From: Mycobacterium sp. GA-1285
GTDB taxonomy: Bacteria; Actinomycetota; Actinomycetes; Mycobacteriales; Mycobacteriaceae
NCBI RefSeq assembly: GCF_001499905.1
Contig: NZ_LQIS01000034.1
Coordinates: forward strand, 62,001-126,000
DNA: 64,000 bases
Direction of reading: 5' to 3'
The notes beneath the pieces were generated by a model that was not told the origin of the DNA, did not search any database, and saw only the letters and a program-made list of their open reading frames with translations. The translations under genes and the position numbers were made by a program. Shown here one piece after another: positions 45,842-54,624 of the stretch; positions within the stretch are counted from its first letter, which is position 1, and each line of letters opens with the position of its first letter.

Positions 45842-46770
45842 CAGCGATTCTCCTCGGCGGCCCCCGGCGCGGCCGCACCGAAGATCTTGATGTAGATGAA
45901 CGCGATGATCGCCACGCACAGGAAGATCAGCACGCTGATCGCCGAGCCGAGGCCCACGTTGAACGCCTTGAACAGGTTGTCGTATCCCAGGATCGAGACC
46001 GAGCCGGTGTTGTTGGCCCCGCCGGTGAGGACGTAGATGTTGTCGAAGATCCGAAACGCGTCGAGGGTGCGGAACAGCAACGCCACCAGGATCGCCGGCT
46101 TGATCAGCGGCAGGATCACCTTGATCAGCCGCTTCCAGGCGCCTGCGCCGTCGACCTGGGCGGCGTTGAGCAGATCCTGTGGTACCAGCGCCAATCCGGC
46201 CAACAGCAGCAGCGCCATGAACGGCGTCGTCTTCCACACCTCGGCGAGCACCACGATCGCCAGCGACGGAAGCTGTTCGGTCAGTGGCGCACTGCCCTCG
46301 GGCAACAGATTTGCCAGGTATCCAGTGCCCGGCGTCCACGCGTAGTACCAGCTGTACGACGCGGCGACCGTCACGATTCCGTACGGGATGAGGATGGCCG
46401 TTCGCACGACGCCCTTGCCGAAGATGGTGCGGTGCATCACCAGCGCCAGCGCCAAGCCGAGGACGAACTCGATGGCCACCGAGACGACCGTGATGCCGAG
46501 CGTGACGAAAAAGGCTGTCCACCAGTACTGGTCGGTCAGGATGGTGACGTAGTTCTCCAGCCCGATGAACTCGGTGTCCTCGGGTGCGGCCATGTTGTTG
46601 CGCTGCAAGCTCAGCCACACCGCGTACGCGATCGGGTAACCGGTCACCGCCAGCATCAGAACGACTGCCGGTGCGATCAGCAGGAGAGCCAACCTCCGCT
46701 CTGAGCGGGTGTCGGCGCTGCCGGTCGCGCTCGCTGCGGGTGCGGACGGGGCTGCGGGTGGTGCTGTCAT
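45841..46770 (-). CDS. sugA: Trehalose importer permease SugA
   Basis: This 309-aa MalF-type permease has an Ala/Pro-rich cytoplasmic N-terminus, six helices and the EAA-type loop LVPQDLLNAAQVDGAGAWKRL. The start at 46770 overlaps the lpqY stop by 4 bp (ATGA). The frame is open further upstream, but that part lies inside lpqY. Confidence 0.96.
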   Translation of the reverse strand: MTAPPAAPSAPAASATGSADTRSERRLALLLIAPAVVLMLAVTGYPIAYAVWLSLQRNNMAAPEDTEFIGLENYVTILTDQYWWTAFFVTLGITVVSVAIEFVLGLALALVMHRTIFGKGVVRTAILIPYGIVTVAASYSWYYAWTPGTGYLANLLPEGSAPLTEQLPSLAIVVLAEVWKTTPFMALLLLAGLALVPQDLLNAAQVDGAGAWKRLIKVILPLIKPAILVALLFRTLDAFRIFDNIYVLTGGANNTGSVSILGYDNLFKAFNVGLGSAISVLIFLCVAIIAFIYIKIFGAAAPGAAEENR

Positions 46771-48188
46771 GGGATCAGCCCTTTGCCGTCGATGGCCTTC
46801 TGCACCTGCTCGGTGAGCTCGTCGGCGGTGCGCTCCGGGTCGATGTCGGTGATCGGCGCCAGCGTGGCGGAGATGCGGGTCGAAACCGCTTGGTACTGGG
46901 GCGTGGCGGGACGCACCGCAGCGTTGGTGAGTTGTTCGCGGATGATCTCGTACTGGGGATATTTCGCCTGGAACACCGGGTCGCTGTACAGCGACGTGCG
47001 CACCGCGGGCAGCCCGCCTTCGACGGAGGTGTAGCGCTGGTTCTCCACATCGCGCAGGCATCGAATGGCTTCGAACGCCTCGGCCTTGTGTCGCGTCGTC
47101 TTCGCCACGGCGAGATTGAGGCCGCCGATGGTGACCTTTGTCTGCTCTCCCGGTTGCACGCCCGGGTACTGAGCGAATCCCAATACCTCCCTGCTGCGGG
47201 CGAATGCGGTCTCGAACTGTTCGTCGCTCGGCGAGAACGTTCCGACGTCGTTGATGCTGTCGGCGAGCGAGGGGTCTTCGTTCAGCGGCAGGAACGACAC
47301 CCCGCCCTTGATCGCGTTCTCCAGCAGGGACGGCAGCACGTAGGGCCAGTTCACCTCGAGCGCGGCCTTGCCCTGTTCCAGTGCCAGCCGTGCGGTGGTC
47401 TCGTCGGTCTGAGTTACCGACGGGTCCGCGCCGGGTGCGGTGGCGACGTTCTTGATGATCTGCAGCGCCTTGACGGTGGCGGCCCGGTGTTCGGGGGTGT
47501 CGGTCAGCGTGACGGTTTCGCCGTCGTCGGAAAGCACCTGTCCGCCCGCGCTTTCGAGCAGGGTGTTGAACCAGACGACCAAGCCTTCGTATTGCTTTCC
47601 CTGTACCGCAATCCAGCTCGGCTCGCCCGCGGCGTGCAGGCGGGTGGCCTCGGCCACCATGTCGTCCCATGTCGCCGGAGGCTCCGACATCAGATCGGCT
47701 CGGTACCAGAGCAATTGGGTGTTGGTCGTAATCGGTGCGGCGTAGAGCTTGTCCTGCCACGTGGCGGTCTCCAGCGGGCCCGGCAACGTGTCGGCCTTCG
47801 CGTCGGCCTCGGCTTGGCCGGCCGGATCGTCGGAGAGCGGTAACGCCCAACCGGCTTCGGCGAATTCGGCGGTCCACACCACGTCGAGCGCCATGACGTC
47901 GAGGCTTCTGTCGTTTCCGGTCAGCCGCCGCGCGAGCTGAAGCCGTTGATCGTCGGCGCTCTTCGGCAAGCTGACCTGCTGGATGGTGAAGCGCCCGCCG
48001 AGCTGGTCGTTACACCGCTTGGCGACGGCCGTGAAAGTCTGCGCCTCGTTGGCGGGCGTGTAGTAGTTGATGACGATGCCGCCGCTGTCGGAACCGCATG
48101 CCGTCAGCGTTGAGGCTGCCGTCAGCGCAGCAATCGCCGCAGCACCCATCCGCCGTGGGCCCCCGCGCCTGCTGGGGAAGCGCACCAC
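46767..48188 (-). CDS. lpqY: Trehalose-binding lipoprotein LpqY
   Basis: The 473-aa precursor is the extracellular binding protein of the LpqY-SugABC importer. The signal peptide ends in lipobox LTAC followed by GSD. The mature domain closely follows the M. tuberculosis protein (GGRFTIQQVSLP, LDVMALDVVWTAEFAEAGWA, QGKAALEVNWP, KVTIGGLNLAVAKTTRHKAEAFEA). The GTG pair at 48188/48185 (VVRFPSRRGG) gives the expected signal length; ATG at 48149 would give a shorter one. The frame stays open upstream through a 30-bp tandem repeat that is probably not translated. Confidence 0.95.
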   Translation of the reverse strand: MVRFPSRRGGPRRMGAAAIAALTAASTLTACGSDSGGIVINYYTPANEAQTFTAVAKRCNDQLGGRFTIQQVSLPKSADDQRLQLARRLTGNDRSLDVMALDVVWTAEFAEAGWALPLSDDPAGQAEADAKADTLPGPLETATWQDKLYAAPITTNTQLLWYRADLMSEPPATWDDMVAEATRLHAAGEPSWIAVQGKQYEGLVVWFNTLLESAGGQVLSDDGETVTLTDTPEHRAATVKALQIIKNVATAPGADPSVTQTDETTARLALEQGKAALEVNWPYVLPSLLENAIKGGVSFLPLNEDPSLADSINDVGTFSPSDEQFETAFARSREVLGFAQYPGVQPGEQTKVTIGGLNLAVAKTTRHKAEAFEAIRCLRDVENQRYTSVEGGLPAVRTSLYSDPVFQAKYPQYEIIREQLTNAAVRPATPQYQAVSTRISATLAPITDIDPERTADELTEQVQKAIDGKGLIP

Positions 48189-48203
48189 CGGCCTCCGTCC
48201 GCA

Positions 48204-48263
48204 TCGATGTCGCCGCCGCAGCGGCTCCACATCTCGATGTCGCCGCCGGAGCGGCTCCACATC
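48204..48263. repeat. 30-bp tandem repeat upstream of lpqY
   Basis: The units 48204-48233 and 48234-48263 differ at one position. Each contains TCGATGTCGCC and a GGAGC/GCAGC-CG-GCTCC near-palindrome. They lie 16-75 bp upstream of the proposed lpqY start, within its leader or promoter. Confidence 0.85.
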
Positions 48264-48351
48264 TCGGGAATCTCCCGCGCGCAAACCGTATTGCCACCAC
48301 CGTGTGGTTTGCAACACCTCGGAGTCGCGCGTCGCGCACCGTTACCCAATC

Positions 48352-48411
48352 GCGAGCGTTCGCAACATCCGCTTTGGCCGCGGCATGTCGTCTGCAGACC
48401 CGCACGCTCGC
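48352..48411 (-). repeat. 60-bp two-armed structured element, copy 2 (likely terminator)
   Basis: The outer arms are GCGAGCGTTC (48352-48361) and GCACGCTCGC (48402-48411); the conserved inner half is GGCATGTCGTCTGCAGAC. Its length and right-half sequence match 38733-38792. It lies 13 bp beyond the stop of the minus-strand stress-protein gene and separates it from lpqY. Confidence 0.75.
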
Positions 48412-48424
48412 GAAAAAGGGAGGG

Positions 48425-48949
48425 TCAGATGGTCAAGCGCGCCAGTAGATCCCGTCCGCGTTCGGCGTTCTGCGGATCGCACAGTACGTCGTAGCGGCCG
48501 GCGACGAGCTGCAGTGTAGAGCTGAAATCTCTTGTGCCGCGCGCCATCGCATACGGAATCGCCGATGTGATGAGGCCGAAGAACACGCCGGCGACCAAGC
48601 CGGTGGCCAGCGCTGCCCATGGGTTGGGGCTGAAGAACCCGAGAATCAGGCCGATGAACAGACCTAGCCACGCGCCGGTCAACACGCCACCGCCGAGCAC
48701 CTTGGGCCACGACAACCGGCCGGTGACCCGCTCGACCTGCATCAGGTCGACGCCGACGATCGTCACCTGTTGTACGGGGAACTCCTGGTCCGACAGGTAG
48801 TCCACGGCGCGCTGAGCCTCGGCGTATGTCGGATACGAACCGATGGGCCACCCCTTGGGCGGCGTGGGCAATCCCGCGGGGCCACGCCCCAAATTTGGGC
48901 TACCCTGCGTTGCGCCGGGATTTGCTCCAGGTTGAAACGGGCTGGTCAT
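48425..48949 (-). CDS. General-stress-protein-17M-like membrane protein (Rv1234-like)
   Basis: This 174-aa protein starts MTSPFQPGANPG. It has a domain resembling the heat-induced stress protein YflT/GSP17M (GSYPTYAEAQRAVDYLSDQEF and VTIVGVDL), a central Gly-rich membrane hairpin (about residues 82-130; GAWLGLFIGLILGFFSP) and a C-terminal block LQLVAGRYDVLCDPQNAERGRDLLA. It is the positional homologue of Rv1234. Expression is independent of lpqY if the element at 48352 is a terminator. Function unknown. Confidence 0.85.
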   Translation of the reverse strand: MTSPFQPGANPGATQGSPNLGRGPAGLPTPPKGWPIGSYPTYAEAQRAVDYLSDQEFPVQQVTIVGVDLMQVERVTGRLSWPKVLGGGVLTGAWLGLFIGLILGFFSPNPWAALATGLVAGVFFGLITSAIPYAMARGTRDFSSTLQLVAGRYDVLCDPQNAERGRDLLARLTI

Positions 48950-49055
48950 CGGTCCTCTATCTCCTCTTTGCCGCGAATCGCTAAGTTGCTGTCTCATAAG
49001 GGACAACGCCGCGATGGCCGCAATCGTCCCCGAGAATTGCGCTAGGTTGACAAGC

Positions 49056-49745
49056 ATGACAAATCCCGGGGAGGACGCAGCAAGAAACGCACCATCCGAA
49101 TCGAGCGGAGGTGCCTCCGAGCAGACGTCCGCCGGCTACGAGGCGCCGCCGATCGAGCAGTCGCAGACCTCGCCGACCGGCCAACCGACAACTCCTTACG
49201 GCCACGATTCGAGGTTCGAGCGGCCCGCCGACCAGCCACCCACCTACGGCACGCCGTACCAGACGCCGCCGGCATACGACCCGTCGTCGGGGTATCCGCC
49301 GCCTCCGGCCTACGCCCCGCCGCCCCAGGGTGCTTATCCACCTCCGCCGCCCAGTGCCTACCCACCGCCGCCGCCCGGGGTCTATCCCCCGCCCTATCCT
49401 GACCCGGCCGACGCCGGCCAGGGGTATCCGCCGCCTTACGGCGCCGCGTCACCGTATGGCACGCCGACCTCCTACAGCGGATACGGCACGCCCGGGTATG
49501 CCGGCGGTTACGGCGCGCCGCAGGGAAAGACCAACGGATTGGCCATCGGCTCACTGGTGGCCTCGGCGGTCGGCGTCCTCTGTGGTGTCGGCTCGCTGAT
49601 CGGCATCGTGCTGGGCATCGTGGCGCTGAACCAGATCAAGACCTCGGGCGACGGCGGCCGCGGATTGGCGATCGCCGGCATCGCCGTCGGCGCGGCAACG
49701 CTCCTGCTCAACATCATCGTCACCGTCGCCATGCTGAGCACCTGA
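49056..49745 (+). CDS. DUF4190 membrane protein with Pro/Tyr-rich N-terminus (Rv1233c-like)
   Basis: The 229-aa protein begins MTNPGEDAARN. Two thirds of it is a low-complexity Pro/Tyr/Gly region with PPPP and YPPP repeats (about 40-155). The end is a DUF4190 double membrane helix (TNGLAIGSLVASAVGVLCGVGSLIGIVLG ... GLAIAGIAVGAATLLLN, read in parts). The long frame upstream of 49056 overlaps the divergent gene and is less likely. Such proteins are common at the mycobacterial envelope. A shorter paralogue follows after 3 bp. Confidence 0.87.
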   Translation: MTNPGEDAARNAPSESSGGASEQTSAGYEAPPIEQSQTSPTGQPTTPYGHDSRFERPADQPPTYGTPYQTPPAYDPSSGYPPPPAYAPPPQGAYPPPPPSAYPPPPPGVYPPPYPDPADAGQGYPPPYGAASPYGTPTSYSGYGTPGYAGGYGAPQGKTNGLAIGSLVASAVGVLCGVGSLIGIVLGIVALNQIKTSGDGGRGLAIAGIAVGAATLLLNIIVTVAMLST

Positions 49746-49748
49746 GCG

Positions 49749-50204
49749 GTGAGCACGGGCCCGGACGGGGTCGGGAACACCGGCAGGCCCGACCCGTTCG
49801 CACCGGTGGATTACCCCGCCGATGCGGGGCTGCCGCCGCCGGTCGATGCGCCGCACCCGGGCTACCCGCCGCCGTATCCACCTTCCCCGTACCCCTATCA
49901 GTCCTACTACCAGCCCGGCGGTTATGAATTCGACCCGTACCGACCGACGCGACCCGGTGGCACGAACGGGATGGCGATCGGCGCGCTGGTGTGCTCGCTC
50001 GTGGGAGTGTTCTGCTGCGGGGTGACGTGCATCGTCGGCGTCATCTTCGGTGTCATGGCGATGCGCGAAACCAAGCGCACCGGACAGGACGGCTACGGAA
50101 TTGCGTTGGCGGGCACGATCATCGGTGGTCTGGCGATCGCCGGCTTCCTCGTGTACATGCTGCTCTACGTGGGCCTGCTCGCCACCGGATGGCAGTCGGT
50201 TTGA
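49749..50204 (+). CDS. DUF4190 membrane protein, paralogue
   Basis: This 151-aa protein has the same design as its upstream neighbour: a Pro/Tyr-rich N-terminus (GYPPPYPPSPYPYQSYYQPG) and a DUF4190 helical pair with GTNGMAIGALVCSLVGVFCC and GIALAGTIIGGLAIAG. It starts with GTG (VSTGPDG) 3 bp after the previous stop, so the two form a tandem-duplicated pair in one transcript. It ends 3 bp before the stop of the convergent lyase gene. Confidence 0.86.
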   Translation: MSTGPDGVGNTGRPDPFAPVDYPADAGLPPPVDAPHPGYPPPYPPSPYPYQSYYQPGGYEFDPYRPTRPGGTNGMAIGALVCSLVGVFCCGVTCIVGVIFGVMAMRETKRTGQDGYGIALAGTIIGGLAIAGFLVYMLLYVGLLATGWQSV

Positions 50205-50207
50205 GCG

Positions 50208-51170
50208 TCACTGCGGTGGACGGTACGGCTCGCCTTGACGCTGCATGCCTGCGGCGCGGCCCTTTCCGGCGATCACCAGCGCCATCTTGCGGCTCGCCTC
50301 GTCGATCATCTCGTCGCCGAGCATGACCGCGCCTCTGGCCCCGCCCGCGCGCGAGGTGTGCCACTCGTAGGCCTCCAGAATCAGTTCGGCGTGGTCGTAG
50401 TCCTTCTGCCGGGGACTGAAAAGCTCGTTTCCTGCGGCGATCTGATCGGGGTGCAGTACCCATTTGCCGTCATATCCGAGGGCTGCGGAACGGCCCGCGA
50501 CGCGGCGGAAGCCGTCGACGTCGCGCACTTTCAGGTAGGGGCCGTCGATAGCGAGCACTCCGTGCGTGCGCGCCGCCACGAGGATTCGCATCAGCACGTG
50601 ATGGTGCGCATCGCCGATGTCATACCCCTCCGGCTGTTCACCGACCTCGAGCGTGCGCATGTTCAGACTCGCCGCCATGTCGGCGGGCCCCAGCACCAGC
50701 GCCTGCACCCGCGGTGCGGCAGCGATCGCGTCAATGTTGGTGAGGCCCTGCGCATTCTCGATCTGCGCCTCGATGCCGATGCCCCCGACGGGCAGGTCGT
50801 GAGTGGCCTCGAGCTGGCTCAGCAACAAGTGCAGCGCCTGAATGTGTGAGGCGTCGCTGACCTTGGGCAGAACCACGATGTCCAACGCGGCACCGGCAGT
50901 CGACACCACCTCGATGATGTCGGCGTAGGTCCACGGCGTGGTCCAGTCGTTGACGCGCACACCGCGCAGCTGACCGGCCCACCCAGGCTCCGCCAGAGCG
51001 GTCGCCGCCCGCGTACGGGCCTCGGCTTTGGCCTCAGGTGCAACGGCGTCCTCGAGATCGAGGAACACCTCGTCGGCGGACAGGGTTTTCGCCTTCTCGA
51101 CCATCTTCGCGCTGCTCCCGGGAACGGAAAGCACCGTTCGGCGGGGTCGATACCGGTTTTCCACAACCAC
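50208..51170 (-). CDS. HpcH/HpaI aldolase/CitE-like CoA-ester lyase
   Basis: This TIM-barrel protein of about 320 aa is of the CitE/malyl-CoA lyase family. It has RRTVLSVPGSSAKMVEKA (CoA-binding R), VFLDLEDAVAPEAKAEAR (Mg-binding D/E), VRVNDWTTPW, IGIEAQIENAQGL (second metal E) and GYDGKWVLHPDQI. Candidate reactions are cleavage of malyl-CoA, methylmalyl-CoA or citryl-CoA; the sequence does not separate them. The GTG at 51170 has AAAGGG upstream at a good distance. The longer ATG form (51191) would overlap the divergent MgtE-like gene start. Confidence 0.9.
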   Translation of the reverse strand: MVVENRYRPRRTVLSVPGSSAKMVEKAKTLSADEVFLDLEDAVAPEAKAEARTRAATALAEPGWAGQLRGVRVNDWTTPWTYADIIEVVSTAGAALDIVVLPKVSDASHIQALHLLLSQLEATHDLPVGGIGIEAQIENAQGLTNIDAIAAAPRVQALVLGPADMAASLNMRTLEVGEQPEGYDIGDAHHHVLMRILVAARTHGVLAIDGPYLKVRDVDGFRRVAGRSAALGYDGKWVLHPDQIAAGNELFSPRQKDYDHAELILEAYEWHTSRAGGARGAVMLGDEMIDEASRKMALVIAGKGRAAGMQRQGEPYRPPQ

Positions 51171-51189
51171 ACTCTCTACCCTTTGATGC

Positions 51190-52482
51190 ATGGCGGCGGT
51201 CAACAGGGTCTATGCGGCCCGTCTCGCGGGAATGGTGGTCTTGGGCCCCGACGGCGAGTCCATCGGCCGTGTCCGTGATGTGGTGGTCAGCATCAGCCTG
51301 GTCCGCCAGCAACCGCGCGTACTCGGCTTGGTTGTCGAATTGCTCACGCGGCGAAGGATTTTCGTTCCGATCCTGCGGGTCACGTCGATCGATCCCGGTG
51401 CCGTGACGCTTGCCACGGGCAGTGTGTCGTTGCGTCGATTCGCCCAGCGTCCCGGCGAGGTGCTCGTGCTGGGCCAGGTGATCGAAACCCGGGTTCGCGT
51501 CGACGATCCCGACCTGCCGCAGCTGGCCAACGTCGACGTCATCGTCGTCGACCTGGGCATCGAACAGACGCGCACCCGCGACTGGATGGTCACGAAGGTC
51601 GCGGTCCGCCCGCACCGGCGGCTGGGCAGGCGTGTCAATGTGCACGTGGTGGATTGGCAGCACGTTCAAGGGCTGACGCCGTCCGGACTCGCGATGCCCG
51701 GCCAGGGGGTTGCGCAACTGCTTGATCAGTTCGAGGGCCAGCGCGCCGTCGAGGTGGCCGAGGCCATCCGGGAACTGCCCCCCAAGCGGCGCTACGAGCT
51801 GGTCAACGCCCTCGACGACGAGCGGCTGGCCGACGTGCTGCAGGAATTGCCCGAAGACGACCAGCTCGATGTGCTCAGGCGGCTGCCCGCCGACCGGGCC
51901 GCGGACGTTCTCGAGGCAATGGACCCCGACGACGCGGCCGATCTGCTCGGGTCGATGGCGCCGACCGATGCCGAGCAGTTCCTGCGCCGCATGGATCCCG
52001 AGGATTCCGAGGACGTCCGCCGCCTACTGGCGCACTCCCCTGACACCGCCGGGGGGTTGATGACGTCCGAGCCTGTGGTTCTGGCACCGGACACCACCGT
52101 CGCCGAGGCGCTCGCCCGGGTCCGCGACCCCGACCTCACCCCGGCGTTGGCCTCGTTGGTCTTCGTCACCCGTCCCCCGACGGCCACGCCCACCGGTCAC
52201 TACCTGGGCTGTGTGCACCTTCAGCGCCTGCTGCGCGAGCCGCCGGCCGATCTGGTCAGCGGAATCGTGGACACCGATCTGCCCAACCTGTCCCCCGATG
52301 ACTCGCTGGGCGCGGTGACGCGCTACTTCGCGGCCTACAACCTGGTGTGCGGGCCGGTCGTCGACGAGGAGAACCACTTGCTGGGCGCCGTCTCGGTCGA
52401 CGACGTGCTCGACCACCTGCTGCCCCACGACTGGCGCGAGACCGAGGAGCCCGAGCTCACCGGCGCCGAAGGCACCTCATGA
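51190..52482 (+). CDS. PRC-barrel/MgtE-N/CBS cytoplasmic protein (Rv1232c-like)
   Basis: This 430-aa protein has no membrane helices. It has an N-terminal PRC-barrel (about 8-75; VLGPDGESIGRVRDVVVS), an MgtE-N helical superhelix (about 175-280, with repeated ELPPKRR/ELPEDDQ/AMDPDDAADLL units), and a CBS pair (about 285-415). MgtE normally adds a channel domain, which is absent. It may sense Mg2+ or nucleotides and control a partner, possibly the DUF1003 protein coupled to it. It starts at an ATGCAT shared with an in-frame ATG of the divergent lyase gene and overlaps the next gene by 4 bp. Confidence 0.9.
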   Translation: MAAVNRVYAARLAGMVVLGPDGESIGRVRDVVVSISLVRQQPRVLGLVVELLTRRRIFVPILRVTSIDPGAVTLATGSVSLRRFAQRPGEVLVLGQVIETRVRVDDPDLPQLANVDVIVVDLGIEQTRTRDWMVTKVAVRPHRRLGRRVNVHVVDWQHVQGLTPSGLAMPGQGVAQLLDQFEGQRAVEVAEAIRELPPKRRYELVNALDDERLADVLQELPEDDQLDVLRRLPADRAADVLEAMDPDDAADLLGSMAPTDAEQFLRRMDPEDSEDVRRLLAHSPDTAGGLMTSEPVVLAPDTTVAEALARVRDPDLTPALASLVFVTRPPTATPTGHYLGCVHLQRLLREPPADLVSGIVDTDLPNLSPDDSLGAVTRYFAAYNLVCGPVVDEENHLLGAVSVDDVLDHLLPHDWRETEEPELTGAEGTS

Positions 52483-53030
52483 CCGATCGCAGCCGACTCG
52501 ACACCCCGCTGGCCACGCGGCGACGGTTCTCGTTCAACGTCGACCACGACGCGGTCGGCAACTTCAGCGAGTCGATCGCCCGGTTCCTCGGCACCGGCCG
52601 GTACCTGGCCTGGCAGACCATCATTGTCATCGTCTGGATCGCGCTGAACCTCTTCGCGGTCGGGTTGCGCTGGGACCCGTACCCGTTCATCCTGCTCAAC
52701 CTGGCTTTCTCCACCCAGGCGGCATATGCGGCACCGCTGATCCTGCTGGCCCAGAACCGTCAGGAGAACCGGGACCGCGTGTCACTGGACGAAGACCGCC
52801 GGCGTGCGCTGCAGACCAAGGCCGACACCGAGTACCTGGCTCGTGAACTGGCCGCGCTGCGGCTTGCGATCGGCGAGGTCGTCACCCGCGACTACCTGCG
52901 CAGAGAGCTCGAGGAGATGCGAGAGATGCTGGCCGCAATGCAGCCATCGCCGGGCGAAACAGGCCCCGATGACCGCGGCCGGAGCGACCAGGGCGACCGT
53001 CGGGCCAAAAAGTTTGGTGCGGGTAGCTAA
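52479..53030 (+). CDS. DUF1003 membrane protein (Rv1231c-like)
   Basis: This 183-aa protein has the DUF1003 core. Two membrane helices (about 43-62 and 70-92; YLAWQTIIVIVWIALNLF and PFILLNLAFSTQAAYAAPLILLAQNRQ) are followed by a conserved cytoplasmic RVSLDEDRR and a coiled-coil-like region (LARELAALRLAIGEVV). ATG at 52479 overlaps the CBS protein stop (ATGA). The conserved pairing MgtE-N/CBS + DUF1003 suggests a two-part cation or stress sensor; function unproven. Confidence 0.9.
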   Translation: MTDRSRLDTPLATRRRFSFNVDHDAVGNFSESIARFLGTGRYLAWQTIIVIVWIALNLFAVGLRWDPYPFILLNLAFSTQAAYAAPLILLAQNRQENRDRVSLDEDRRRALQTKADTEYLARELAALRLAIGEVVTRDYLRRELEEMREMLAAMQPSPGETGPDDRGRSDQGDRRAKKFGAGS

Positions 53031-53066
53031 CGAATTGCTGCAACGCGGCGGTTATTGAGTAGGTAT

Positions 53067-53082
53067 GGTGACTTGGTTCACA
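53067..53082. promoter_or_regulatory. Candidate Crp (cAMP receptor protein) site
   Basis: GGTGA-N6-TCACA differs from the TGTGA-N6-TCACA consensus at one position. It lies 26 bp upstream of the transglycosylase-like gene. Confidence 0.55.
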
Positions 53083-53108
53083 AGCGATCGCAAACCTAGG
53101 ACGGTTGA

Positions 53109-54590
53109 GTGCACATAAGGGGAGGAGCCGCCCTCAGGGCCGTGCGACGCCAAACGGGGCGTCTGCGGCGTATCCCGGGCCCTCGAGTGCAGAAGCTGGC
53201 ATCCGCCAACCGCATGCGCGCCGGCATCGGCGTCGCCATCATCACCCCGATCATCCTGGCCGGCAGCGTCGGCGCCTCGGCGCCTTCTCCGCTCACGCCG
53301 ACCTCGGATGCCGCGGTGACGCCACTGGCCGCCGTCGAACCGTCACCGGGATCCCGGGCGGGCGCATCGGTGGTCGCCGTCGCCAAGGAGCCGATGGCCT
53401 TCCACATCGCCGCCTCGACGGTATCCGCTCCTCCGCCCGCCGCGGTGGTGAATTCGCCTGGCGCACTTGGCATTCCAGGAATGGCATTATCGGCATATCG
53501 CAATGCCGAGCGCATCATGGCCTCGGCGTACCCCGGCTGCGGCCTCAGCTGGAACCTGTTGGCAGGTATCGGGCGCATCGAGTCGATGCATGCCAACGGA
53601 GGCGCAACCGACGCCCGCGGCACCGCCATCCGCCCCATCTTCGGGCCTGCTCTCGACGGCACGCTCCCCGGTAACGAGGTCATCGTGCAAAGCCGCGTTG
53701 CCGACCGGGTCACCTACGCCCGCGCCATGGGACCCATGCAGTTCCTCCCCGGCACCTGGTCGCGGTACGCCTCCGACGGCGACGGCGACGGCAAGGCCGA
53801 GGTGCAGAACCTGTTCGACTCGTCGCTGGCCGCCGCCCGCTACCTGTGCAGCGGCAACCTGAACCTGCGCGACCCGAACCACGTCATGTCGGCGATCCTG
53901 CGGTACAACAACTCCGTGGCCTACGCGCGCAACGTGCTGGGCTGGGCCGCGGCCTACGCGACGGGCGTCGTGCCGATGGACCTTCCTCCGATCACCGGAT
54001 CGGTTCCGACGCTGGAAGAGACGTCGACCACCACCAACGTGCATCTCACCGATCTGAAGGAATACCAGGGCCTGGGGCCGGGTCTGCCCCTCAACGCGTT
54101 GGGGCTGCCCGCCGGCGATCCGTTGGCGTTGATGCCGCTGCTCGAGCGCGATGCGGTGGCCAGTCAGATGGGCAATATGCCGGGCTTCGCCCCTGGTCAG
54201 CGGCTTGGACCCCTGCCCGGACCGGCGCCGCAGGCACCGGCGACACCGCAGGCGCCGGCGACACCGCCGCCATGGACACCGCCGTGGATGCAGCCGCAGC
54301 GGCCCGAGTGCGCGGTGTTCTGCATCGAGGACAACCCGGCGCCACCGCTGCAACCGGCTCTCGGCGGGCCTGCGGTCGCCCAGCAGATGCTCCCGCCCGG
54401 CCCGGCGCCACTGGCGCCGCCCGCTCTGGCGGGGGCTCCGCAGCCGGGACCCGCGCCGGCTCCCGCCGTGGGTGCACCGAGTCCGGCTCAAGCACCGGGT
54501 CCGGCACCCGCGCCCGGTCCGGCGGCTCAGCCGGGTCCGGCTCCCGGACCGGTGGCCCAACCGGGCCCGGCTCCCGGTCCGGCCGGTTAA
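53109..54590 (+). CDS. Secreted lytic-transglycosylase-like protein (Rv1230c-like)
   Basis: This 493-aa protein has one N-terminal membrane anchor (about 36-56). Residues about 125-300 form an MltB/SLT-type lysozyme-like domain: CGLSWNLLAGIGRIESMHA has the catalytic Glu, then AMGPMQFLPGTWSRY, and ALRYNNSVAYARNVL-type ILRYNNSVAYARNV. The remaining 190 residues are Pro/Ala/Gly-rich, with repeated GPAPGP units at the end. It probably cleaves or binds peptidoglycan outside the membrane. GTG start (VHIRGGAAL) at 53109. Upstream lies a likely Crp site, so expression may respond to cAMP. Confidence 0.9.
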   Translation: MHIRGGAALRAVRRQTGRLRRIPGPRVQKLASANRMRAGIGVAIITPIILAGSVGASAPSPLTPTSDAAVTPLAAVEPSPGSRAGASVVAVAKEPMAFHIAASTVSAPPPAAVVNSPGALGIPGMALSAYRNAERIMASAYPGCGLSWNLLAGIGRIESMHANGGATDARGTAIRPIFGPALDGTLPGNEVIVQSRVADRVTYARAMGPMQFLPGTWSRYASDGDGDGKAEVQNLFDSSLAAARYLCSGNLNLRDPNHVMSAILRYNNSVAYARNVLGWAAAYATGVVPMDLPPITGSVPTLEETSTTTNVHLTDLKEYQGLGPGLPLNALGLPAGDPLALMPLLERDAVASQMGNMPGFAPGQRLGPLPGPAPQAPATPQAPATPPPWTPPWMQPQRPECAVFCIEDNPAPPLQPALGGPAVAQQMLPPGPAPLAPPALAGAPQPGPAPAPAVGAPSPAQAPGPAPAPGPAAQPGPAPGPVAQPGPAPGPAG

Positions 54591-54624
54591 GGGCCACCGC
54601 CGAGTCGGCCTAGACTCGACGGTG

